From contig NZ_CBRF02000013.1 in NCBI RefSeq assembly GCF_000470315.2, positions 54,224-118,223 on the forward strand: a stretch of 64,000 bases of DNA. Direction: 5' to 3'. The position numbers were made by a program, and so were the translations under genes. Under the pieces are notes generated by a model. That model was not told the DNA's origin and made no database searches. It saw nothing but the letters and a program-made list of their open reading frames with translations. Shown one piece after another: positions 43,612 to 52,719 of this stretch (positions are counted from its first letter, which is position 1; each line of letters opens with the position of its first letter). The DNA is from Psychromonas sp. SP041. GTDB taxonomy: Bacteria > Pseudomonadota > Gammaproteobacteria > Enterobacterales > Psychromonadaceae.

Positions 43612-46119
43612 TTAAGCTTCAGTTGTGTCTACCTCATGAATTAAGTTGTAAACTAAATCTAAGTGGAACTCTTTAGTCTTTTTGCTCGGAGTTGGGTTTG
43701 TTGGGTACCTACTTCGTTGACTAAGTATATCCATTCCGCGCTTAGATTCCTCTTTCGCTTTTGTTTCACTGGCACCAGAAATTTTCTCAATTTGCTCAAG
43801 TGCATTTCTTGGCTCTGATTTCTGTCTTTCGCTTTGAGTAAGTGGCCTGTTTGCTTTTTTCTCAATGTCATTAACAACGGTTTCAGTTAAAAGTTTTTCA
43901 AAGCTCTTGCTGAACTCATTGGCTTCATTTTTTACAGACGAATCAGGGGTTTCTTTGGTATCAATAGCAACAAGCATTTCTTCATCTTGATCTTTCAATA
44001 GGCTTTCAAGCTCTAAAGGAGATTTTGCAGAGTCAGTAGCAGGAGTGGCTGTTTCGATTTTTTGATTAGTCTGATTGGATTTCACCTCATTTGCAATTCG
44101 AGCATCTTCATTAAGTTGTGCATCTTTATTGTTCTCTCTCCATTCAGCAAAGCCGGTTGCTAGTATTGCAGAGTTAAGATTATCTTCGCCACGGGAAACC
44201 GACAATTTATAGTCAGATATTAAGCTAGATAAACCAATATCATTAGACTCATTCGAGAATTCTTCCACATCTTCTTCTTGTTCACTCATTTCTGCTTTAT
44301 TTTTAGCGTTATTAAAGTGATCTTGAAGAGTGCCGAATGCATTATTAATCGCGTCTATTCTAGTTTTACTAGGATTATTGACCATTACAAACTTATTCAG
44401 ATATGCTTCAGGTGAGTTAGTTGGTTCTGCATAAAATAGTTGAGAACGACATAATTCATCACCAAATAACACATGAGCCTGGCCTGCTTTTTGACTAACA
44501 AGGTCACGATAACTAACACGCTTAACCTTCTCAATCCTAACTTGCTCACTGTCTTTATAATTTGTAGATAGAACGTCATTAGTCCTTTCAGAGCCTGCCG
44601 TTACATTTACACTCGCATCATCAGCGCGATCAATGAATATTTTGGCTGTTTCATCTTCTTCAACTTTCATCGAAATCTTTATATTTGTATTCGCGATCGT
44701 TGCCTGGGCCTCTTCAGGTGACGATTTTTTAAAGCTAGGATAGTCTTGGCCTGCGAATATTACGGATACGCCAAGTGACCTTGCTTGTGCTGCAACAACA
44801 GCAAAACCCTTTACGCTGTAATAACCATATTCGTCTAAAATTAAAAAGAATGGTACTTTAGAGTTGGTTGGTTTGGTCTTAATTACCTCTTCTTCACGCC
44901 CCTCTGGATTAAGTCCTAAAGCCGGAGCCAATGCTGAACGAACACCCGCAACTACAAGTTTTCCTAGACCTGCGAGAGCATCAGGGTCCTTTTCCAAAGC
45001 CGGAAGCATAACAAAAAGTACTCTTCTGTGAAAAACGACATCTTTAAAATCGATTTCACCCAAAGGTGCTGCAAAGATATGCCCGTATGTGTCCTCAAGG
45101 TCACTTAGGATCTCGGAAAACTGCATAGATCTGTATCCGTGCTGTTCATAAACCTTAGGGTTAATGCGACCAACCATCGCTTCTTCTTCTACATAACCAG
45201 GTATTTCAGCTAGGTATTTTTTAATCGGTGCGATAGCAATTGGATCAATATCTGTTCTTCTTGCAAGTTTAACAATCTGATCTAATGGTAGATGTTCACG
45301 AATAACAGAAACATCAAGATTAATCTCACCTGTATCTCGCATATCAACAAGAGCCTTTAGCAGTCCACTCATCATTGCAGATGCCATACCTTTCCACATG
45401 TCCCCATCTCCACCAGACTCTCTCATTAATCCAACAATTAACGATCTAAGTTGGGTGTGGTCACCAAAGGCAAAAGGATTATTTGTATTGGATATTTTTC
45501 CTAATTTTTTATCGGCACCACGCTTAAATTTCTCTCCACCGGTTAGATAGTTCATTACAAGTAAATCATCCTCTCGACCTACCCGTCGACAAAAAGTAAA
45601 TACAAGCCACCATACGGTGTTGTCCCCCTTACCGTCACAGTAAAGGCAGCCTGAGCCAAACATTAGTGCTTGGTAAAGAATCCCTAGCAAGAATCTTGTC
45701 TTTCCTGAACCGGTACTCCCAAAGACGAGCATGTGTGTCCTGAGGTCGTCATTGCTATACCAAATTTCTGAGCCATCGATAAGGTCATTTCCAACGAGAG
45801 CTATACCGTCATTAATTACATTTCCATTAGAGTCAATGCTCTGAGGGGTCTTGTATTGCAAGACAGTGACTTTATTTCTAGCATAGAGCCAAAAAAAGAA
45901 GCCTAAAAATAACAAAGGGTCGAAAGCCAAGGTGAATCCTAGGATCGGCAAAATTGTAATACCACCTCCAAAGACCATCATTACAAATCCTGCATTTTGA
46001 TCTGCTACAAACATCGATGCAAATCGATGCCTGAAGGAACGGGTATCTCTAGCGATTAAACTAGGATCTAGGTCAGAGACCTTATCCACTCCTCTTACTA
46101 CATTTTTGTTACTAGCCAT
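43612..46119 (-). CDS. dotL: DotL/IcmO-like (TrbC-type) coupling ATPase of I-type T4SS
   Basis: An 835-residue type IV coupling protein. Two N-terminal membrane helices (about 45-65 and 67-80) precede a FtsK/TraG-type ATPase with Walker A VFGSTGSGKTRFLL (Lys140) and Walker B PFFLILDEYGYYS. FAGQDYPSFKKSSPEEAQATIANTN is the late conserved motif of this family. The C-terminal 230 residues are acidic and low-complexity, as in Legionella DotL, where the tail recruits adaptors. It should deliver DNA or protein substrates to a Dot/Icm-like channel. It follows the DotM-like gene with a 46-base gap, the same pair order as in known I-type systems. Confidence 0.85.
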   Translation of the reverse strand: MASNKNVVRGVDKVSDLDPSLIARDTRSFRHRFASMFVADQNAGFVMMVFGGGITILPILGFTLAFDPLLFLGFFFWLYARNKVTVLQYKTPQSIDSNGNVINDGIALVGNDLIDGSEIWYSNDDLRTHMLVFGSTGSGKTRFLLGILYQALMFGSGCLYCDGKGDNTVWWLVFTFCRRVGREDDLLVMNYLTGGEKFKRGADKKLGKISNTNNPFAFGDHTQLRSLIVGLMRESGGDGDMWKGMASAMMSGLLKALVDMRDTGEINLDVSVIREHLPLDQIVKLARRTDIDPIAIAPIKKYLAEIPGYVEEEAMVGRINPKVYEQHGYRSMQFSEILSDLEDTYGHIFAAPLGEIDFKDVVFHRRVLFVMLPALEKDPDALAGLGKLVVAGVRSALAPALGLNPEGREEEVIKTKPTNSKVPFFLILDEYGYYSVKGFAVVAAQARSLGVSVIFAGQDYPSFKKSSPEEAQATIANTNIKISMKVEEDETAKIFIDRADDASVNVTAGSERTNDVLSTNYKDSEQVRIEKVKRVSYRDLVSQKAGQAHVLFGDELCRSQLFYAEPTNSPEAYLNKFVMVNNPSKTRIDAINNAFGTLQDHFNNAKNKAEMSEQEEDVEEFSNESNDIGLSSLISDYKLSVSRGEDNLNSAILATGFAEWRENNKDAQLNEDARIANEVKSNQTNQKIETATPATDSAKSPLELESLLKDQDEEMLVAIDTKETPDSSVKNEANEFSKSFEKLLTETVVNDIEKKANRPLTQSERQKSEPRNALEQIEKISGASETKAKEESKRGMDILSQRSRYPTNPTPSKKTKEFHLDLVYNLIHEVDTTEA

Positions 46120-46165
46120 AAATAGTTCTCTTTATTATTATTTTTGTTGAGACTGTTAATGTTGA

Positions 46166-47449
46166 TTACTCTGCGTCACACTCTAGGGCTATATACAAGC
46201 CATTAACCGCTTCAGAGGTAACAGGGTGAGAAATAGGTCTGCCGATATCGATCTCTAGAAGCAAGTGAGCTAATGGGCCTGCAGATTCAACAAAGGAAAC
46301 CTTTCTTCCCATTGTTGACAATCCAAACCAAAGCGTTCTGTCTATTTTCTTAAGCCACCTAAATTGCTCAGAGGCAACCACCCCACTCTCTCTAGATACT
46401 TCTAGCAATCTCATCATTCCGCACCTAGTAAATGCGTGTGAAGTCATGACGCTTTCCGACTTTATTAGCTTAAATAATTTTTCTAATGCGCTGTCTGTAA
46501 CGAACTTTTCAATTCTATTAACCTGCATATATTTTTTAGGGTTAAATTTTAATTTTTTGGCTACGGCTAACTCTTTTTCTTTAGCTATATCCTCTTCAAT
46601 TAATTTTTTTAGCTTGAGCATTCCAGACGATAAAGAGCTTGTAGACGTAGCCTTAACGTTTTTAGCTTTTAGTAATGGCAATGCAATAGACTTAAAATGA
46701 CTCACCCTGTCTTCTAACGAGATAGACAAAAAGCTGGTCAATTTTTCGAAGACTATCCTTTCATTTTTAGATAAGTGTTGTATGCCAGTAAAGCTTTTGC
46801 CTAGCTGTGCATTAAAAGCCCTTTCTGCTAAATCATGATCGAAACTTTTGTCTCCGTCCCATATAGGGGCATTTAATAGCTTGTTTTTAGTCGATTTCTT
46901 TTCCAAGCCTAAAGGGGGATTCATTAAGCTAAAGTCTCTTGGAGATATTGACATGGCCCATTGATGGGTAGATTTTTGAGCCCTTTTAAAAATAAGAGGT
47001 TTTGTAAGGGGATCATCATTTAGGTATGGCGCCAGGTCCCCGTAAATTGTTCCAAATTTAACGAGAAGTTCTTCCATATTGTAGCGGTGTGATAGTTTTC
47101 CTGAAGACAAAAGTCTTTTAAATCCCCAGTAAAACATGATGGAACCAGGAACCCATGAAAGCCACGTTAAATAATGTAGATCTATTCTTTTTGCCGTTAT
47201 AGGCATGATGTCAGTGAAGGGCGTTTCTAAAATATAATTAAACGCCCTATCTATTTCTAGTTTTCCATAAAAAGGAAGCCAGTCAGGTATCCAAGTAAAC
47301 GGGTAAAGAAACGCTAGCCTGATATACTTCCAGAGTAAAATAACATACTCGAAATTATACTTTATTCCAAGGAAGACAATTGCAGCCCCAAGGCCGATTA
47401 TGAATAAAAAAGATTCAGAGCTGTTAGACTTTTCGTAGCTGCTGGACAT
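46166..47449 (-). CDS. dotM: DotM/IcmP-like (TrbA-type) coupling-complex protein
   Basis: A 427-residue protein with three N-terminal membrane segments (about 12-28, 30-50 and 95-115) around FLYPFTWIPDWLPFYGKLEI, as in DotM/IcmP. The C-terminal cytoplasmic domain contains MSISPRDFSLMNPPLGL, AFNAQLGKSFTGIQHLSKNE, HAFTRCGMMRLLEVSRESG and FRWLKKIDRTLWFGLSTMGR. The last two are the conserved DotM helical segments. DotM forms the coupling complex with DotL and binds substrates. The gene pair with the DotL-like ATPase makes the assignment strong. Promoter lies directly upstream, over the end of the ParR-like gene. Confidence 0.82.
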   Translation of the reverse strand: MSSSYEKSNSSESFLFIIGLGAAIVFLGIKYNFEYVILLWKYIRLAFLYPFTWIPDWLPFYGKLEIDRAFNYILETPFTDIMPITAKRIDLHYLTWLSWVPGSIMFYWGFKRLLSSGKLSHRYNMEELLVKFGTIYGDLAPYLNDDPLTKPLIFKRAQKSTHQWAMSISPRDFSLMNPPLGLEKKSTKNKLLNAPIWDGDKSFDHDLAERAFNAQLGKSFTGIQHLSKNERIVFEKLTSFLSISLEDRVSHFKSIALPLLKAKNVKATSTSSLSSGMLKLKKLIEEDIAKEKELAVAKKLKFNPKKYMQVNRIEKFVTDSALEKLFKLIKSESVMTSHAFTRCGMMRLLEVSRESGVVASEQFRWLKKIDRTLWFGLSTMGRKVSFVESAGPLAHLLLEIDIGRPISHPVTSEAVNGLYIALECDAE

Positions 47450-47478
47450 ATTATATACCTAGTTTGTTTTTCTAGTTA

Positions 47479-47506
47479 ATATATCAGTTTATGAGCTACG
47501 GTCAAT
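47479..47506 (-). promoter_or_regulatory. sigma70-type promoter, TTGACC-N16-TATATT (minus strand)
   Basis: Near-consensus promoter between the ParR-like and DotM-like genes. It starts next to the ParR-like stop codon, so conjugation and partition genes have separate transcripts. Confidence 0.68.
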
Positions 47507-48211
47507 CTAGAATCCAAGTCTCGCAAGTGGATCTTCAATGTCAGAATTTTCTTCATCTTCTAAAAGGAAATCCAATGGTGGTTCATCTGAAAGTATATCA
47601 ACATCTTCAATCTCTGGAATAGATGCGTTTACTTCTTCATTAATAGCATTAACACTAGGTGTATAGCGCTTAGTTAACGTTGAAGAACTCCCTGCCACAT
47701 TAGTTTCGTCGTTAGGCACTTCCGCTTTCTCATGTTCATCGATAGTCGTTTCAATGCTTCTACTCGGAGCTTTGTTTTCATTTGGAGGCGGAGAGTCACA
47801 GGTTTTTAAGTCTTTCGATGAATCCGTACCAGATAACATCTGAGCTAAAGAAGAAACAATGTCACTATCATTGCTTTTTCCTGATAATAGTTGCTCAAGC
47901 AGTATTTCTTCTTGAGACTTACCTTTATTTTTAAGTAAGTTTATTAGCTCAGATATTTGACTTGAGTCCTGGTTTCTTTTCTGCTCAGATTTAGCATAAT
48001 TGGAAATAACTCTTTGTAGACCAGGATCATAAGAATTAATGACAGATTCTTCTTCTGTTTTACCTTTTATCATCATTTGAAAGCCAATAAGACAAAACCG
48101 CCTGATTTCTTCTGACCTCTTAGAACCTTGAGGGTGCCTTTCAAGGTAGTCAGAAAGTTCAGATTCAAGTTCACTCTCTGTTTGAAGATTAAGCTGGTAT
48201 CGTCTACGCAT
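47507..48211 (-). CDS. ParR/StbB-like partition protein
   Basis: A 234-residue protein coded right after the ParM-like actin, nine bases away. The N-terminus RRRYQLNLQTESELESELSD followed by KRSEEIRRFCLIGFQMM fits a ribbon-helix-helix DNA-binding domain as in ParR/StbB. The middle is Glu/Ser/Lys-rich and probably flexible. The C-terminus (DVDILSDEPPLDFLLEDEEN) is acidic, like the ParR tail that contacts the filament. Position and layout carry the call; sequence identity to known ParR is low. Confidence 0.68.
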   Translation of the reverse strand: MRRRYQLNLQTESELESELSDYLERHPQGSKRSEEIRRFCLIGFQMMIKGKTEEESVINSYDPGLQRVISNYAKSEQKRNQDSSQISELINLLKNKGKSQEEILLEQLLSGKSNDSDIVSSLAQMLSGTDSSKDLKTCDSPPPNENKAPSRSIETTIDEHEKAEVPNDETNVAGSSSTLTKRYTPSVNAINEEVNASIPEIEDVDILSDEPPLDFLLEDEENSDIEDPLARLGF

Positions 48212-48220
48212 TTAAATATT

Positions 48221-49243
48221 CTACTTTGTTAGTGCCATAACCTCTGAAAACTTACACATGCCATTTGCATTTGCTTTCCCAGGGTTTGATGCAATCTCTT
48301 GGTTTTTAAACCAGCCGACAATGAATGATGTTAAGTCAATAACTGTTCCACCAACAAATACGACTCTATCAATGTCTGCAGCACTACCAAGTAATTTTTT
48401 AGCCTTAGCTTCTATTCTAGATGCAATCATTCTTCTTGAATTTTCAAGCATGATGCTCACGCTATGATATTGGCCCCATAACTTAATTCGACCATCAGTC
48501 ATTACTTCGTTCATTTGTTCATTGGTTGCAGAAATTCCATCGAATTTATCTGAGATCATCTCAAAAACAGATTCTCGTACATTCAGATTACCAATATCAA
48601 TTGTGCCTGAACGTTCACGATCTAAATTACCAGCTTTGATTACTGCAATGTCAGTAGTTCTGCCGCCAATATCAATAATGGCAATACGTTCCATTACTTT
48701 TTGTTCGTTTTTAACTAACGAATTGTCTGGCTGTCTTTCAAAGATGATATCAAACCAGGCTGCAATACCTTCTGAAACAACATCGTGGTTAACAATTTTA
48801 TGGAGTAGTTGGCCATCATTAGAATAAACATCATTAGTTAACAAGTTTGCTTTTTTAGCTTTAACTAACTTTTGATTGATTTCTCCGCCTTTGTAGAACC
48901 GGTTAATGGGCAGGCCAGAACAAATAGAAACCTTTTGCCCTGCTTTAAGGCCCGCTTTTCTTAATGCATGAGTTACGATAACTCTGTTCATTGCGCTAAT
49001 CGGATAATCATCGAATGATGTGACGTCTGATTCACGAATGTCACCAATAATATACTCGCCCTTATTTGTTTGATAAGAGAAAACAGTTTTGTCTGAATCA
49101 CCAATTGATATTTGATTCAGTTCACCCGATTTAGCTTGTGATTTAATTTTACATTCAAAACCATTGCTTAAGACGACTTTGGTTTCATCATGACCATCAT
49201 CAACGCCACCGTAAATAATATCGTCATTAATTTTGTCAGTCAT
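48221..49243 (-). CDS. parM: ParM/StbA-like plasmid-segregation actin
   Basis: A 340-residue actin-fold ATPase. Phosphate-1 motif YGGVDDGHDETKVVL, ParM-type SGLPINRFYK, phosphate-2 motif IAIIDIGGRTTDIAVI and adenosine motif VVFVGGTVIDL are all in order. It polymerises with ATP to push sister plasmids apart through ParR bound at a centromere. The ATG at 49243 has an AAGAGG ribosome site and is preferred to the longer frame. No cluster of short direct repeats, the usual parC, is visible in the 200 bases upstream, so the centromere may lie elsewhere. Confidence 0.86.
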   Translation of the reverse strand: MTDKINDDIIYGGVDDGHDETKVVLSNGFECKIKSQAKSGELNQISIGDSDKTVFSYQTNKGEYIIGDIRESDVTSFDDYPISAMNRVIVTHALRKAGLKAGQKVSICSGLPINRFYKGGEINQKLVKAKKANLLTNDVYSNDGQLLHKIVNHDVVSEGIAAWFDIIFERQPDNSLVKNEQKVMERIAIIDIGGRTTDIAVIKAGNLDRERSGTIDIGNLNVRESVFEMISDKFDGISATNEQMNEVMTDGRIKLWGQYHSVSIMLENSRRMIASRIEAKAKKLLGSAADIDRVVFVGGTVIDLTSFIVGWFKNQEIASNPGKANANGMCKFSEVMALTK

Positions 49244-49354
49244 TCTGTACCTCTTTATTATTTTTATACACCTCAAAAAACACTATACTATACATTTAAA
49301 TTTTAATTTAGTCATTATATTTAAGGCTAACTGGTAAATAATAAGGAAATACAA

Positions 49355-49497
49355 ATGAACAATTTTAATTTGTTAAATTTTGGGACTTATTGATGAAGGG
49401 ATTCGAATGTGGAAGTAAAGCATCCCTCCTCTGCAAAGGCAAAGGAGGCGTTTTGCTATACGGCATTGCATATTATTTGATTGAGGTTTATTCCTAA
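49355..49497 (+). other. two tiny overlapping reading frames with ribosome site and hairpin
   Basis: A 12-codon frame (MNNFNLLNFGTY) after an AAGGA ribosome site ends at TGA. That stop overlaps the ATG of a 34-codon frame (MKGFECGSKASLL...). A CCTCCT / AGGAGG hairpin (49425-49448) lies within the second. It is divergent from parM. It could be a small translated leader, a short RNA or chance; no family is recognised. Confidence 0.25.
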
Positions 49498-50238
49498 AGG
49501 CAGTCCAGAATTTAGGCTGACAAGGTATCGTGCTCTCTCGACTTCTCGTCTAAATGATTCAGTGTTACTTTCTTTTTTGATTTCAATAGAATCAATGTTG
49601 TTTAACATGTTGTCAATAGAGCCATATTGAAAGATTAAGCTCTCCGCTTTCTTCTTACCAACACCACTAACGCCTTTTATTCCCCTGCTTTTGTATCCAG
49701 CTAGTGCAATGAAATCCGACCATGCTGATACACTTAATTCGCTCACATCTCTTAAAGATTCCTGCCTGAAATATTTTTTATTATTAACACCAAATGGGTT
49801 GTACATAATCAAATCATCTCCAATTAACGAGTAGAGTCGTTTATCAGAAAACATCAGTGTATAACTTGCTTCTAGTGAAGCATTTCGTGACTTTGAGACC
49901 ATTGTCGCGGCGATATCATGTGACTCAGAGAATGATACACTTAACGATTTAACACTAATTAATTTAAGATTTTCTATAAAATTAGGCAATAAAGGTAGGA
50001 ATTCCAAAGGCAGTGAAAAGGAATCAAGCCTATATTCTGGGCATGTGATTTTTTTCTCCGAACGAGATAAGTCATCTAGACAAAACAAAGCATGCGTTGG
50101 TTTCAGGTCATTAATCGAATTTTTAATGACTTTTAGGCAACGGTCAAAAAATACAGTAGGATTAATTTCACCATCTTTGAGTAGGAGATAGTGCATACTT
50201 CCAAAAATTAAATTTGAATCGATAAGTAATATTTTCAT
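49456..50238 (-). CDS. 5'-3' exonuclease, PolI N-terminal/FEN-like
   Basis: A 260-residue protein. It begins KILLIDSNLIFGSMHYLLL, with the first active-site Asp. The middle has FSESHDIAATMVSKSR where the family has EADD. The helix-3-turn-helix DNA-binding part reads IALAGYKSRGIKGVSGVGKKKAESLI. A family aspartate in GDxSD is replaced by lysine/serine (GYKSR), so one metal site may be altered. Stand-alone enzymes of this type remove RNA primers and flaps. It is a monocistronic gene with a consensus promoter and may serve plasmid replication, since ColE2-type origins rely on DNA polymerase I. Confidence 0.8.
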   Translation of the reverse strand: MKILLIDSNLIFGSMHYLLLKDGEINPTVFFDRCLKVIKNSINDLKPTHALFCLDDLSRSEKKITCPEYRLDSFSLPLEFLPLLPNFIENLKLISVKSLSVSFSESHDIAATMVSKSRNASLEASYTLMFSDKRLYSLIGDDLIMYNPFGVNNKKYFRQESLRDVSELSVSAWSDFIALAGYKSRGIKGVSGVGKKKAESLIFQYGSIDNMLNNIDSIEIKKESNTESFRREVERARYLVSLNSGLPLGINLNQIICNAV

Positions 50239-50264
50239 TTTCTATTCCTTTATTATATATACAA

Positions 50265-50293
50265 AATATAACATAAATAGAATTTTTGGTCAA
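50265..50293 (-). promoter_or_regulatory. sigma70-type promoter, TTGACC-N17-TATATT (minus strand)
   Basis: Near-consensus hexamers, ideal spacing, 27 bases before the exonuclease start. Confidence 0.72.
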
Positions 50294-50455
50294 TGTTGTT
50301 TAAAGTGGACTTTTAAAAAATAGTGATCATTATTATTTCGGTCTGCAGCAATTTTAGTTAAATTTTGACAATCACAAAGTTTGTGAAAAATTCTGATTTA
50401 CAAATTAACAGAAAAGTTGACTTGGACCATTTTAAATGGCCCAAATTGTTACCCT

Positions 50456-51178
50456 CTATTCACAACCCCTTTGTACAAAAATATTATTGTTTTTTTGAAT
50501 GTCTGCAATATTTTTTTCGCGCATACACTCCCAAGCACTCACCGGATACATTTTATCCCAAGCAGTCATTAACTGTTTTTGTGAACTACTCATGTTATAT
50601 CTTGAATAGGCCTCATCCATATAGAGATAAGCTCTGGCAATTCGGCCACGAGCATCAACAGGCGGCTCAGCCTTTCTGTCATTTATTTTCATAGCGCAAC
50701 TACCAAAGTCACTTTCCACTCCTGGCTGCATCTGAAAGTTATAATTGCTTCTCAGTGCATTCACAGCCCCAATCGCCGGGAACAAATTGTGCATATCTGC
50801 TTGCATATAGCGATATTCATTATTCACTTTTTCTGCGCATTTACGCCCTTTAAATGACTTGCCTTTACTACTGACACACAATGCATCCCCATCACGCCAT
50901 TCTTTGAATGTTCGACCGAAGTTTTCCGCTGGAACGATATGCTCCCATTCGACTCGCTTAGAGCGCTTTATATATTTATCAGTGTGGAAACCCGTTGGTG
51001 GAGTGATGTTCTTCTTGGCATCAAATGAGGCTCCACAATAAAGCGTAACTCGATTATCTGAATAGACTCCTGTTTCTAGCTGTTTCTTAGCCTTACTGAA
51101 TGATTGGTTTGTTTCATTTTTCGCTGTTGCCTCGAATGAAAACAAAGATAGAATTATTATAGTGGCGATCGTTTTCAT
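50456..51178 (-). CDS. endA: Endonuclease I family periplasmic/extracellular DNase
   Basis: A 240-residue protein with a Sec signal peptide (MKTIATIIILSLFSFEATA). The EndA/Dns His-Me finger reads KRSKRVEWEHIVPAENFG. ALCVSSKGKSFKGRKCAEKVN follows, then YRYMQADMHNLFPAIGAVNALRSNY with the metal-binding Asn. DARGRIARAYLYMDEAY is the usual C-terminal motif. Cysteines would form disulfides. EndA and Vibrio Dns cut double-stranded DNA in the periplasm or outside the cell and restrict natural uptake. On a conjugative element it may block competing DNA (inference). Catalytic residues are complete. Confidence 0.93.
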   Translation of the reverse strand: MKTIATIIILSLFSFEATAKNETNQSFSKAKKQLETGVYSDNRVTLYCGASFDAKKNITPPTGFHTDKYIKRSKRVEWEHIVPAENFGRTFKEWRDGDALCVSSKGKSFKGRKCAEKVNNEYRYMQADMHNLFPAIGAVNALRSNYNFQMQPGVESDFGSCAMKINDRKAEPPVDARGRIARAYLYMDEAYSRYNMSSSQKQLMTAWDKMYPVSAWECMREKNIADIQKNNNIFVQRGCE

Positions 51179-51268
51179 TAAAAAATCCTTTTAGGGTAAT
51201 TGTTTAATAAGATATATGTGGAATATGCTTCCAGTTGGTCTTGTATTGAGATGTCAGTAACTTTGGCC

Positions 51269-51666
51269 TCATAGCCCATTCTCATCTATTCCTTGTGCCA
51301 TAAAAAGCACTATTTGTTTCATAGTGTCGATTAGTTTTTCAAGCACATTCATCGGCGAGGCATTTTCTGTTGTAGAATAAGCAAGCTCCATTGTTGATGG
51401 CCTTATGAAACCAATCCCTATTTTATAATAAGAAATGCTTGAATCAAAAAGAAGATTGATATTTTCACTTATCGCTTTGAGAAAATGAGATGTGTCATTC
51501 GCTGCAGGGCAAAAATTGTGTATAAATTTGTATTTTTGTGTTATTTATTAAGCAGACTATTGGTGATAAAGACCATCGATATAACGCATATAGAGCTTTG
51601 TTCTCTTAGTTTTACTGATGTAATGCGAGCATGTTTTGCTAAAGCTTGGCGTAATGCTTCGACTTT
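51269..51666 (-). pseudogene. umuC relic (C-terminal part, frameshifted)
   Basis: Two conceptual segments align with the intact UmuC coded at 60.2 kb. EALRQALAKHARITSVKLRE corresponds to SLNQALAKHAGIAAEKARK. After a frame change, KYKFIHNFCPAANDTSHFLK corresponds to FKFLTQFYPATNNTAHLLK, followed by AISENINLLFDSSISYYKIG and ending MAQGIDENGL. The N-terminal two thirds are missing. Divergence from the intact copy is large, so this is an old remnant of another umuC and not a recent duplication. The 300 bases beyond it up to the wHTH gene hold nothing convincing. Confidence 0.8.
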
Positions 51667-51981
51667 TGTAAAAGTAGAAGTTATGCAGATAGTAAAGAGG
51701 AGTATCTGGTGACTTTCGCCGAAAGGCGAGACAGATAAAAAACTTAACTCGTTCTCATCTTCATAATAGCAAAAGGTAAGACTCGACCCATGGCGTTGCG
51801 GAAATAATATTTTATATTTTTTCATGCAGTTAACTAAATTTGATCTAATTAACGTAATACGTAGGTCCAATAAAAAACTCTTGTTATATTGAAGTCATAA
51901 AGTAATGCTACTATTCCTTATATTTACTTGATTAGATTTTAATAAAACACTTTTCGTGGACAGATGGAGCCTGGAGTTGTA

Positions 51982-52719
51982 ATGAGCCTAATAAAATTCA
52001 AAAACATCGAAACGACTAAATTAATAACCTTAGACACCCACCTCAAAACTTTAAGTTCTTCAGGGCGTGAATTATTTATACAAGATTCAGCCGTTTTCGC
52101 TGTTTTTATACAGCTTTTGACTTTAAAAACCTCTGTGATTAGTTACAAAACGATAGCGAATTTAATTAAAGAACAGAAATCAAAATACCACATGGATGAT
52201 TGCTCAAATAGCATAATTGCAAATAAGTATATATTTAAAGTAAGAACTCTTTTAAAAAGCGTGATGGTAGAAGACTTTATTGTCACTGTAAGAGGGCTAG
52301 GTTATAAGATATCTAACAAGTGGTTGTCAGTTCAGGAAGAAGATAATAACGAATATAATAAAAGTGCTTTTTTAAAAGAAATTACGCTGATCATTGATGA
52401 TTGCATTATCTACACTAAATCTGTAAGTATTGTACAAGATAAGAGTGGATTCACATACATTAAACCATCGCAAGATATCGTAATTAATAACTTCAATAGA
52501 ATGAATGATTGTTACCATTCATTTCTTAGTCAGTATTCCACACCAGGTAATAGCGCTGAATTGATTGATCTAAGAGAGAAAATAACGAAAGTACTCCTTT
52601 ATGCTATTTATTGGAGGGTTGGAGATAGCCTGTCTGATGAAAAATTTAGAGCAGACTATAAAAACGAACTTCAATTTATTTTAAAACAGGTTATTCAAGC
52701 AGTTACGCTTCTAGATTAG
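51982..52719 (+). CDS. OmpR-type winged-helix regulator without receiver domain, 245 aa
   Basis: Residues about 30-105 match the Trans_reg_C fold: FAVFIQLLTLKTSVISYKTI, NKYIFKVRTLLKS (recognition helix region) and DFIVTVRGLGYKISNKW (wing). There is no receiver domain and no membrane helix, unlike ToxR. The C-terminal 130 residues are helical and may sense a ligand or partner. ATG at 51982 with a GGAG site five bases ahead is preferred to the ATG 18 bases upstream. It is convergent with the decaying ATP-grasp cassette and its end cuts into that cassette's last gene. Confidence 0.75.
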   Translation: MSLIKFKNIETTKLITLDTHLKTLSSSGRELFIQDSAVFAVFIQLLTLKTSVISYKTIANLIKEQKSKYHMDDCSNSIIANKYIFKVRTLLKSVMVEDFIVTVRGLGYKISNKWLSVQEEDNNEYNKSAFLKEITLIIDDCIIYTKSVSIVQDKSGFTYIKPSQDIVINNFNRMNDCYHSFLSQYSTPGNSAELIDLREKITKVLLYAIYWRVGDSLSDEKFRADYKNELQFILKQVIQAVTLLD

